The translations under genes were made by a program, and so were the position numbers. The notes beneath the pieces are model-generated. The model was not told where the DNA came from. It did not search any database and saw nothing but the letters and a program-made list of their open reading frames with translations. A stretch of DNA of 64,000 nucleotides from UBA1672 sp050633645 (GTDB lineage: Bacteria; Pseudomonadota; Alphaproteobacteria; Micavibrionales; Micavibrionaceae): positions 248,001-312,000 of the forward strand of contig JBOEGX010000004.1 in the NCBI GenBank assembly GCA_050633645.1. Reading direction: 5' to 3'. This document shows, piece after piece, positions 26,459 to 33,633 of the stretch (its first letter is position 1; each line of letters begins with the position of its first letter).

Positions 26459-27958
26459 TTAATCTACGATATAACCGTAAGACCCCGCAAAGACGTTTTC
26501 ATCCTCAACATCAAAGGCACGGCGAATATTCGTTGCAAAAATCTTGGCCAAAACGCTTCTGTTTTCTTTCGGCGTGTGATCAGACTTCGCCTTATCCGCA
26601 TATGGCTCAACCATATATGCGGTCACAATAACCACAAGCTCGGTCTCTTCACGTTTAAACTTTTTCGAAGATATCAAATCACCAAGAACAGGTGTTTTAC
26701 TAATTCCAGGCAATCCCGCGAATCCTTCCGCAGTTTTCGACTGTAAAATTCCTGCAATCATTAAACTCCCACCACTCGGGATTTCGACTGTCGTATCTGC
26801 GCGACGGATATCAAGCCCCGGCACAGTCAACCCCGCAAGCGTCACCGCATTTGTCGCATCCAATGTGGAAACCTCAGTCTCCATTTGCAATGAAATACGC
26901 TTCTCCGACAATACCACCGGCTTAAAGTTCAAAGACACCCCAAACTCACGAAACTCAATCGTGATATTCCCAACATTATCGCGTCCTGTCGGCACGGGAA
27001 ACTCTCCCCCCGCCAAAAATCCTGCTTGCTGCCCTGAAACCGCCGTTAAATTCGGCTCGGCCAAAACATTAATAAGGTTTTCCTCTTCCAAGGCGTTCAA
27101 AAACAATCCCAATGTTCCAACGCCATCAATACCACTATCAAAGAAAGCACGTCCAACACCAACCGCACTTTGCGAAAGGGCAAGCCCGGCACCGGCTCCA
27201 AATTGAAGCGCATCCGTCCCATTGGCGAAACTGCTCGGCGGTGAATTACCAAAAAGTTGCGTCGCCGATAACTCATTCGCATCATTGGCTGATAAATTAA
27301 CACCAAGCTCTTTAATAATGCTACGCTCGGCCTCAACAATTTTCACCTGCAACATAACCTGCTGCTCACCACGAACCTCAAGAAGATTTGACACCAACTG
27401 ATCAATCGTCTTATCACTTTCCTCCTGCAAATCACTGACATAATGCGCTAAAATATTACCCGCACGCGATGCGACCTCAGGCGTAGATACCTTCCCCATC
27501 AAATAAAATTGGCTATGCACAATATCAACAGTAATCGATTCATCTGGAAACATCGAATTCATCATCGCCTGTATCGCCTGTAAATCATATGTCACATGAA
27601 TATCAATACGCTTTAAAACGTCACCCTTGGCATCCAAAACAATGATATTGGTATCCCCAATACTAAGGCCAACCGCATAAAGCTTATTTGACTGCACCGC
27701 CTGCACATCCACAACGGCTGGATTCGCAACTAAAACATCAGAAACCCCCGCAGGCAAAGAAATAATATCGGCCTTGCCAAGGGTCAAATTCATTGGCGCT
27801 TTTACATTTTGGGCGACATCACTAACGGATTTCAAATCCCCTTTCGATGCAAAAGCCTGCGGATAGCCAAATGCAACCCCACATACCGCCACAACCGCCA
27901 TAACGGTTAAAGTTTTCGCAATTTTGTCATATAAACCTGTCATGGTCATATCTTTCAT
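26459..27958 (-). CDS. cpaC: Tad pilus outer-membrane secretin CpaC/RcpA
   Basis: 499 residues. Signal peptide (hydrophobic residues about 13-33), then the pilus N-terminal domain (LTLGKADIISLPAGVSDVLV, NKLYAVGLSIGDTNIIVLD), a BON-like segment, and the secretin core: SVVGVG-type repeats, EENLINVLAEPNLTAVSGQ, AGFLAGGEFPVP, VPGLDIRRADTTVEIPSGGS and LVVIVTAYMVEP. The protein oligomerises to form the outer-membrane channel for Flp pili. Length is slightly under 500 residues, as usual for CpaC. Confidence 0.95.
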   Translation of the reverse strand: MKDMTMTGLYDKIAKTLTVMAVVAVCGVAFGYPQAFASKGDLKSVSDVAQNVKAPMNLTLGKADIISLPAGVSDVLVANPAVVDVQAVQSNKLYAVGLSIGDTNIIVLDAKGDVLKRIDIHVTYDLQAIQAMMNSMFPDESITVDIVHSQFYLMGKVSTPEVASRAGNILAHYVSDLQEESDKTIDQLVSNLLEVRGEQQVMLQVKIVEAERSIIKELGVNLSANDANELSATQLFGNSPPSSFANGTDALQFGAGAGLALSQSAVGVGRAFFDSGIDGVGTLGLFLNALEEENLINVLAEPNLTAVSGQQAGFLAGGEFPVPTGRDNVGNITIEFREFGVSLNFKPVVLSEKRISLQMETEVSTLDATNAVTLAGLTVPGLDIRRADTTVEIPSGGSLMIAGILQSKTAEGFAGLPGISKTPVLGDLISSKKFKREETELVVIVTAYMVEPYADKAKSDHTPKENRSVLAKIFATNIRRAFDVEDENVFAGSYGYIVD

Positions 27959-28008
27959 TATTTCAATATACTAAACGAATTTACTCAAGAAATTTAGCCG
28001 CGCAGAAA

Positions 28009-28980
28009 CTACTTAATCGTAACCTCTTCCAAAACGCCGCCATTATAAATTTTAACTTTACCACTAATTCCGCCTGTGCCCTGCTCTTTCATTTTCTGAA
28101 ATTCGGCAAACAGCTCATTATCAATCGAAATCAAACGCGCATCAGTCATTGCGGGTTTTTCCACATTAACACCGTCATCTCCAACACCGCGCATCGCAAG
28201 GGTAATATTCCCCATCTCTGATGCTAAGGCAAGCTTCTCTGCCGCTTCAATCGGCACCGCCAATGTCGCAGTAGCACGCTTTCCAACCTTCTTGGCCTTT
28301 TTCTTCTTATCGTCCTCTTCTTCTTGACCTGTAATCTGGTTAATCGCAAGCACACGTACATTCTGCAAAATAGTCTCCGACGCCTTACTATTAAAATTCA
28401 ACGCCACAACAGATTGAATATTACGCGCCTCTTCTTGCTCCTCGTCACTCCCCCGCGAGGAATTCGCCTTACCAAAGCCCAAACGCTCGTCATATGTTAA
28501 AATAACATCAACAAAATTCCCTGGCGCAATAAAGCCTGCAACAATATCCTCTTCTTCCACACGAATGGAAATTGCACGCTCACCTGGCTTCAAACGCGCC
28601 GCAACAACATTACCCTTTGTCTCTTTTAATATACCACGACGAACCAATGCCTCACCTTTGGCAAAACTACGATCCAGACGCCCCTCAAGCGCTTCATGAG
28701 GATCCTGCTCACCTTCACGCATAATCGCCCCTTTGAACAAGGAATCTTCTGACCATTTCTTCCAGGCCATATCATCTTCACCAAGCTCATGACCAATTTT
28801 AAGATCCTTAGCGGCAACCAAAACCTGAACACCCTCGGCACTCTCTGGTTTCTTTTTCCCACCAAGCGTAACCTGCACCAACATCGCAACAAGAACTGCG
28901 GCAAGAACTGCTCCACCAAGGACGACTAATACATTTTTATTCATCTTCTTAGACCCCGTATCAGGACTTAATAAATTCAT
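28009..28980 (-). CDS. cpaB: Tad pilus assembly protein CpaB/RcpC
   Basis: About 323 residues from ATG 28980; GTG 28998 and ATG 28944 are alternatives. An N-terminal span (NVLVVLGGAVLAAVLVAMLV) is followed by a SAF/CpaB domain: VLVAAKDLKIGHELGEDDMA, ARLKPGERAISIRVEEEDIV and GFIAPGNFVDVILTYDE, typical of RcpC/CpaB. A charged insert (EEEDDKKKKAKKVGKR) precedes the last strand segment. It is a periplasmic component that influences secretin stability and pilin processing. It sits 50 bases upstream of cpaC. Confidence 0.93.
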   Translation of the reverse strand: MNLLSPDTGSKKMNKNVLVVLGGAVLAAVLVAMLVQVTLGGKKKPESAEGVQVLVAAKDLKIGHELGEDDMAWKKWSEDSLFKGAIMREGEQDPHEALEGRLDRSFAKGEALVRRGILKETKGNVVAARLKPGERAISIRVEEEDIVAGFIAPGNFVDVILTYDERLGFGKANSSRGSDEEQEEARNIQSVVALNFNSKASETILQNVRVLAINQITGQEEEDDKKKKAKKVGKRATATLAVPIEAAEKLALASEMGNITLAMRGVGDDGVNVEKPAMTDARLISIDNELFAEFQKMKEQGTGGISGKVKIYNGGVLEEVTIK

Positions 28981-29093
28981 TTGAAACTCTACAGACACCC
29001 CGTACAGGGCTTAGAATGGTTGCAAGAATAGAAACAAGAACTGTATATTAAGCTATTTCTATCCTAATATAATATCCGCTCTTTATTAACAAT

Positions 29094-29663
29094 TCATAAA
29101 CTTGCCCCCGTGCCTTGCGCCGCCACAAAAACCGACAACGCCTCGGCAGAAAAATATCCCGCATAACAAAAAGCAATAACCATGCCAAATGTAATCGCAA
29201 CACCGTAAGGTATCTTATCCTTACCATTTTGAACCTGATCAACCCAACTGCCGGCTAACGGCTCTTTAAATGGCTTTTTCTTCTTTATATAAAGAGCAAC
29301 CGCCCCCAAAACCCCACCAAAAAACGTCATATAAAATAAATATGCAGGCAATGCAGCTGCGCCAATCCAAATTGCACACGCCGTAGCAAATTTAGAATCT
29401 CCCGCTCCAATAACCTTCATTGCGAACAACGCGAACGTCACAAAAAATGTAACTACCGCAGATATAAGATGCGAAATAATCGGAGAAAACACCTCACCAT
29501 ATCCCGCCAAATTAAGCGCGCCCCAAGCTATAAAAAACGCCGCAATCACAAACACACTATACTGATTTGGAATAGTCATGGTTCGTAAATCAGACAACGC
29601 CGCAGCGCCACCGACAATTAAAGTTATAAATAAACACATCAGAAAAATAATAAGAAATATCAT
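29094..29663 (-). CDS. cpaA: Prepilin peptidase CpaA (TadV family)
   Basis: 189 residues with about six membrane spans. The two catalytic aspartates of A24 aspartic prepilin peptidases are visible in LSDLRTMTIPNQY (near residue 27) and VIGAGDSKFATA (GxGD-like motif near residue 107). It removes the leader of Flp pilin and pseudopilins TadE/TadF. It follows flp after a gap of about 290 bases containing a terminator and a palindromic element, so it probably has its own promoter or depends on read-through. Confidence 0.93.
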   Translation of the reverse strand: MIFLIIFLMCLFITLIVGGAAALSDLRTMTIPNQYSVFVIAAFFIAWGALNLAGYGEVFSPIISHLISAVVTFFVTFALFAMKVIGAGDSKFATACAIWIGAAALPAYLFYMTFFGGVLGAVALYIKKKKPFKEPLAGSWVDQVQNGKDKIPYGVAITFGMVIAFCYAGYFSAEALSVFVAAQGTGASL

Positions 29664-29787
29664 TGCACCACCAACCTACATTATTTATGTGGAAAAATCG
29701 ATAGGAAAACTTGACTTTATAATAGAATCAAATAGGCAAATTTTACCCTTAGACAACTTTCTTAAATCAGTTTTCTTGCCCAAACCT

Positions 29788-29889
29788 TAATCTTCTTAAT
29801 TTATTTTTCGGCTAGGCATGAGGAGCGACGCGTATATTAACTACGCGAGCGACGAATAACGACGTCCGAAAATTAAAGTAAGAAGATTA
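29788..29889. repeat. Imperfect palindromic element, type 1 (copy C)
   Basis: 102 bases between cpaA and flp. Outer arms TAATCTTCTTAATTTA... (29788-29811) and ...TAAAGTAAGAAGATTA (29866-29889) are complementary over 24 bases with about two mismatches. The inner hairpin is GCGTA/TACGC (29830-29834, 29842-29846). The arms contain GAGGAGCGACG and GAGCGACGAATAACGACGTC, which match the core of copies D, E and F. Confidence 0.8.
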
Positions 29890-29890
29890 T

Positions 29891-29924
29891 AAAAAGAAAG
29901 CCCGCCGGAGATAAACTGGCGGAC
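29891..29924 (-). terminator. Intrinsic terminator after flp
   Basis: On the minus strand GTCCGCC pairs with GGCGGGC around an 11-base loop, followed by TTTCTTTTT. It lies 33 bases after the flp stop, so the abundant pilin message is likely ended here and separated from cpaA. Confidence 0.8.
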
Positions 29925-29956
29925 TTCCTATAATTTAAAATCTTTAAATTTAAATC

Positions 29957-30133
29957 TTATTCAAGACTTGTGTTCACTGTCTCAAATGTACCTGTTAGCG
30001 CGTCACCAGTAAGACCAACAACAGCCGCAATAGCCACCGCGATACCCGCTGCGATCAAACCATATTCAATCGCTGTCGCACCGTCTTCGTCTTTAAGATA
30101 AGCTTCTTTCCAAGCAAAAAGTTTATTCAACAT
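29957..30133 (-). CDS. flp: Flp/Fap-type major pilin
   Basis: 58 residues from ATG 30133, which has a strong AAGGAG site; an upstream ATG at 30184 lacks one. The sequence has a short basic leader, then the Flp motif EDGATAIEYGLIAAG with cleavage after the glycine, the conserved glutamate and tyrosine, and a hydrophobic helix (IAAGIAVAIAAVVGL). After processing by CpaA it polymerises into Flp pili. It is monocistronic in appearance, with its own terminator, and has a CtrA-like box upstream. Confidence 0.95.
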   Translation of the reverse strand: MLNKLFAWKEAYLKDEDGATAIEYGLIAAGIAVAIAAVVGLTGDALTGTFETVNTSLE

Positions 30134-30205
30134 AGTATATCTCCTTTTAAGATCTGTTTTAAAATTGTCCGGATAAAACCCCACTTCATTTAATTACGAA
30201 GCTCC

Positions 30206-30253
30206 TTAACCGTTAATTTAGTATAGCAAGGACATACTTAAAAATTCCTTAAC
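30206..30253 (-). promoter_or_regulatory. Candidate CtrA-binding sites upstream of flp
   Basis: TTAA-AAATTCC-TTAAC at 30238-30253 matches the Caulobacter CtrA consensus TTAA-N7-TTAAC exactly. It lies about 105 bases upstream of the flp start. A second cluster of half-sites, TTAACCGTTAA (30206-30216), is closer to the gene. In Caulobacter, pilA transcription depends on CtrA, and the CtrA-pathway regulator CpdR is encoded in this window. The AT-rich context makes chance occurrence possible. Confidence 0.55.
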
Positions 30254-30386
30254 AAAACAAAGTAAATAGATGTTTTTACTTATTTTTTTAAGTAACATTT
30301 ATATAAAATTTTATACAAATTGATATACCAAATAAAAACCAAAGTAAATCCGCATAAATCACTCAATACATCAATATAAAAACAAT

Positions 30387-30411
30387 AAAGGCCGAGAAAA
30401 TCTCGACCTTT
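30387..30411 (-). terminator. Intrinsic terminator after tadG
   Basis: AAAGGCCGAGA (30387-30397) pairs with TCTCGACCTTT (30401-30411), an 11-bp stem with one wobble and a 3-base loop. On the minus strand it is followed by ATTGTTTTTATA. It ends the tadE-tadE-tadG transcript 23 bases after the tadG stop. Confidence 0.8.
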
Positions 30412-30433
30412 ACTGCTCTTATAATAAAACGCA

Positions 30434-31843
30434 TTAATTTTTAATATGAAGGTTACTAAGCTCCCGACTAATCGTTTCAAACGCCTCAATCAAATCAGAT
30501 TGGTTTGGTGCGTCATAATAATAACTCTCTGCCGTCGCGCAATCACGATAGTAATCCTTCGTACTATCACTAATATTTGAATAAAAGGTCACCGTATATA
30601 TAAGAACCCCCTTCTCTTTCAAATCATCACACACCTCGCCAAAGCGAGTATTCAAATCACCAACGTCAATATTATGATCCTGCGTTGGCCCATATGCAGA
30701 ATATTTATTATGCATGGTATTATCACCATCCGTCATCATAACTATCGCTTTACGCCAATATTGATTGCCCCATTCAACACCTTCTTCAAACGGGAAATCC
30801 TCAGACAACACGCGCCCCCCCCAAACCATGCCATAGTTACCATAGGTGTACCCCGACGCCACCATCGTATCAATAGAATCCTTTAACTGTGTCGGACTGG
30901 TAACCAACGGCGTAAGGGGAGTTCTAACGCAGTTATAATTTGGCTTTTGCCTGACGACAAGACTCCCGTTTTGCCACTTCGTATCACAATATGGATCATC
31001 ATCCTCATCACGGCAATATCTGTAGATATCCCATGGACCTTCATGATCCAACGTATCATCGGGGTAATCATGCGCCAATACACACCCGAACCAGTTACTG
31101 CTCGTATTATAATAAGTAGTATAATCAAAGCCATGCGGATTATTTACAAACGATGCGCCATAATAATCACCATTTAAATCCTCACCAAACCCATAAGGCC
31201 CGACATTCACCGATGTACTATACGGCACCAAACCAACTTTGATGTAATCACGGTCACGCGTTGCCATATCATCCAACGCCGAGGGATCCGCCGCCGCGCC
31301 ATCATCCGTATCAATTCCATACATAATATAAACAAAATTAGACGCCGCATTACGAAGAGAGCTAATATTATTATTCGTACTCATTGATCCCGTATTATCC
31401 ATCACAAGAACAACCTCAATACCCTGCACCTCACGGACAACCGTCGTTTCAGAGCCCACATCTAACGTATCAATCCCCACAACACTTAAAAACAATGTGT
31501 TATATTGGGCATATCCCGTCACAATCACCTCATCACCAACAACCTGAACGGTTGGCGTAAAAATAATACCCAGCTCATCTGATGGATAATTGGCATTAAA
31601 GAAATCCAAAACCTTTTGCGTAATCTCTGCACTATCGGTTGACGATGCCGTCGCCGCCAACGCCGCCGCATCCAATGCCTGTGATAAACGCTGCTTCACC
31701 AAATACGCCCGCGATAAATCCACCGACGCTCCAACAACACCCACCAAAACAGGAACCATAAGCGCAAACATAATCGCAATCGCGCCACTCGTCTGCCGTA
31801 TATATCCACTCATATACTGTAAGAAACCATCTGAACCAACCAT
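30434..31843 (-). CDS. tadG: TadG-like pilus-associated protein with VWA domain
   Basis: 469 residues. An N-terminal TadE/G-type segment (SGAIAIMFALMVPVLVGVVG, Flp-like hydrophobic helix) is followed by VDLSRAYLVKQRLSQALDAAA. A von Willebrand A domain starts at about residue 155 (EVVLVMDNTGSMSTNNN, MIDAS DxTxS) and continues to VMMTDGDNTMHNK. A cysteine- and aromatic-rich insert lies in between. TadG proteins are minor, membrane-anchored or secreted components of the Tad system and may contact surfaces. It starts 24 bases after the tadE stop. Confidence 0.9.
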   Translation of the reverse strand: MVGSDGFLQYMSGYIRQTSGAIAIMFALMVPVLVGVVGASVDLSRAYLVKQRLSQALDAAALAATASSTDSAEITQKVLDFFNANYPSDELGIIFTPTVQVVGDEVIVTGYAQYNTLFLSVVGIDTLDVGSETTVVREVQGIEVVLVMDNTGSMSTNNNISSLRNAASNFVYIMYGIDTDDGAAADPSALDDMATRDRDYIKVGLVPYSTSVNVGPYGFGEDLNGDYYGASFVNNPHGFDYTTYYNTSSNWFGCVLAHDYPDDTLDHEGPWDIYRYCRDEDDDPYCDTKWQNGSLVVRQKPNYNCVRTPLTPLVTSPTQLKDSIDTMVASGYTYGNYGMVWGGRVLSEDFPFEEGVEWGNQYWRKAIVMMTDGDNTMHNKYSAYGPTQDHNIDVGDLNTRFGEVCDDLKEKGVLIYTVTFYSNISDSTKDYYRDCATAESYYYDAPNQSDLIEAFETISRELSNLHIKN

Positions 31844-31867
31844 AACAAACTCCTTTCGAGGGATAAT

Positions 31868-32389
31868 TTATTCTCGAGTAATCGCCGGGGAACTACGCCC
31901 ACGACTAAAGGCAACCTCACCCATTTCAATATCACTCGTCATAAATGCGGAAAATAACGGACTATAAACATAACGCACTGAAACCATAACCACACCTTCA
32001 TTTGCATCTCGAAGTGCATCCACCGCAGATATAGCATCAGGCAACGAAGACATATTCAATGTTTCCCGCCATAAAACCTCTGTATCCGCATCATCATCAA
32101 AACGCATACTCACAATATCCACACCATAAGATGAGCTATCCATCGGCTCAAACGCCAAACGTCCCGCCTCTATCGCCTCATCGATATCCGTGTCATTCAC
32201 AATACTTTGGCGCGTAATCAAATCCGCAACCACTTGCGATGCACGCACCGCCTTCTGATTGGCCAATATTCCATTACCCAAATCATAAATTGCCAATAAC
32301 ATCGTAAGCATTATCGGAAAGATCATGGCTGCCTCTACCGCTGCCATACCATCTTCACTATCTCTCCATGATTTTAAAAGATTAAACAT
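31868..32389 (-). CDS. tadE: TadE-like pseudopilin
   Basis: 173 residues. The N-terminal pseudopilin segment is SEDGMAAVEAAMIFPIMLTM, with the glutamate typical of processed pseudopilins, followed by AIYDLGNGILANQKAVRASQ. The remainder is a periplasmic domain of about 130 residues. TadE and TadF are minor pilins required for Flp biogenesis. Its start shares one base with the stop of the upstream paralogue (TAATG), so expression is coupled. Confidence 0.88.
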   Translation of the reverse strand: MFNLLKSWRDSEDGMAAVEAAMIFPIMLTMLLAIYDLGNGILANQKAVRASQVVADLITRQSIVNDTDIDEAIEAGRLAFEPMDSSSYGVDIVSMRFDDDADTEVLWRETLNMSSLPDAISAVDALRDANEGVVMVSVRYVYSPLFSAFMTSDIEMGEVAFSRGRSSPAITRE

Positions 32390-32931
32390 TACGCGCCCCC
32401 ACCAATAAATTCATACGGCTCGGCCTGCATTACAATCGTTGAAACAAACAATGTCCCACCATCCGCACCATTCAAAAGAGGCCCAACAATTGGCGTTATC
32501 ATCGAATAACGATACGCAACGCGTATTAACACTTTATCATTCGAGCCACCCGCATCAAAGCCACTAGACTCTAAATTTCCATCACCGTCATAAGACGCGG
32601 CAGTATAATCATCGTAACTATCCATACGCTGCACTTCAATCACCATATCTTCGCATTGGATCAAAACAACCGCCGCCGCGCACAACCCCTCACGAAACAG
32701 CTCCTCTGGATCACCACCTGCTTGTTGCAACTGACCTGTTCTAATCATACGCGATGCCGAATGCGTTGCTCCCTCAAGAAGACTCGCCGACGTAAACATT
32801 AAAGATAATTCGATAATCCCAAAGGTAATAAGCATATAAGGCATCAACAACATACTAAATTCAATAGCCGTCGTCCCATCTTCACGCTTTAACCATTTCC
32901 GAAATAGACCCATAGTGCTAATACCCATCAT
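32389..32931 (-). CDS. TadE/TadF-family pseudopilin
   Basis: 180 residues. The segment KREDGTTAIEFSMLLMPYML is the pseudopilin signature, with the conserved E in AIEF. A periplasmic domain with two cysteines (LCAAAVVLIQCED) follows. Codon 7 (ATG 32913) is an alternative start; neither start has a strong ribosome binding site. It is the first gene of the tadE-tadE-tadG unit. Whether it is the counterpart of TadE or TadF cannot be decided from sequence alone. Confidence 0.88.
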   Translation of the reverse strand: MMGISTMGLFRKWLKREDGTTAIEFSMLLMPYMLITFGIIELSLMFTSASLLEGATHSASRMIRTGQLQQAGGDPEELFREGLCAAAVVLIQCEDMVIEVQRMDSYDDYTAASYDGDGNLESSGFDAGGSNDKVLIRVAYRYSMITPIVGPLLNGADGGTLFVSTIVMQAEPYEFIGGGA

Positions 32932-32981
32932 AAAACCGATTTATACGGCATTTTATTAAAATACATTCAGTTTTCAGGCAT

Positions 32982-33001
32982 AAAAAAAGCGGGCAAGCCG
33001 C
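32982..33001 (-). terminator. Intrinsic terminator after the small membrane protein
   Basis: GCGG-GCAAG-CCGC (32989-33001) followed on the minus strand by TTTTTTTATG. It is a short 4-bp GC stem with a seven-T tract, about 110 bases beyond the stop at 33111. It would separate the pseudokinase unit from the tadE unit. Confidence 0.6.
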
Positions 33002-33110
33002 AACCTAAAACTTAATGAGAATACCCCTGACCAACAGACGCACCCACCGCTACATTACATAATAAAACGACAACCACTAACAAATCGTTAATAAAATCAC
33101 ATTCATGAAG

Positions 33111-33620
33111 CTATTTAGAGCTTTTACGCCCCGTAACATCCTCACCCCAATCAGAAACCAAAACCGCCTGACGCTCCTGAATTGTCTTCATCCGCGCCAC
33201 ACCCTTTTGATATAAATAAGAAGAAACAAGCCCCGTAACCAACCAATCAATCATATAACCAAACGCCGCCGCTGTATACATAACCATCACCGCCTGCGAA
33301 TCCGTAACAATCGAAAGACTATAGGCAAAATCATTCTCCCCCGACCAAAGCTTAAATACAAACGGCAAACACCCCGCAATGTTCATCGCTGCAATCGTTG
33401 ATGCCCGCGCCCCACGTCCCGTACCACTCACAAACATCGCGACAAAACTCGGCGCCATCCCAACCATAAGCAAAACAGTTGTAGGCATAAAGAGAACCCC
33501 AACAATACAGGCACAGACCATAAGCAAAACACCCTTGCCCCCAAGCCCCTTTGCTTTGCCTGCACTTTTCTTACTTTTCTGCAGAGCCTTAACCGCGTCT
33601 TTCTTCGCCTTATCGCTCAT
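33111..33620 (-). CDS. Small polytopic membrane protein of unknown function
   Basis: 169 residues. A basic N-terminus (KKDAVKALQKSKKSAGKAK) is followed by three to four spans: VLLMVCACIVGVLFM, TTVLLMVGMAPSFVAMFVSG, a re-entrant ASTIAAMNIAGCLPFVFKL and VMYTAAAFGYMIDWLVTGL. A polar C-terminus with VSDWGEDVTG follows. No family recognised. It starts 13 bases after the pseudokinase stop with no gap for a terminator, so the two are almost certainly cotranscribed and may form a membrane complex, since both have membrane segments. Confidence 0.78.
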   Translation of the reverse strand: MSDKAKKDAVKALQKSKKSAGKAKGLGGKGVLLMVCACIVGVLFMPTTVLLMVGMAPSFVAMFVSGTGRGARASTIAAMNIAGCLPFVFKLWSGENDFAYSLSIVTDSQAVMVMYTAAAFGYMIDWLVTGLVSSYLYQKGVARMKTIQERQAVLVSDWGEDVTGRKSSK

Positions 33621-33633
33621 AAATCACCCCCCC

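Noticed and set aside
30280..30489. 69-codon minus-strand frame after tadG
   Set aside because: Starts inside tadG in another frame and covers the tadG terminator; composition is that of AT-rich non-coding DNA.
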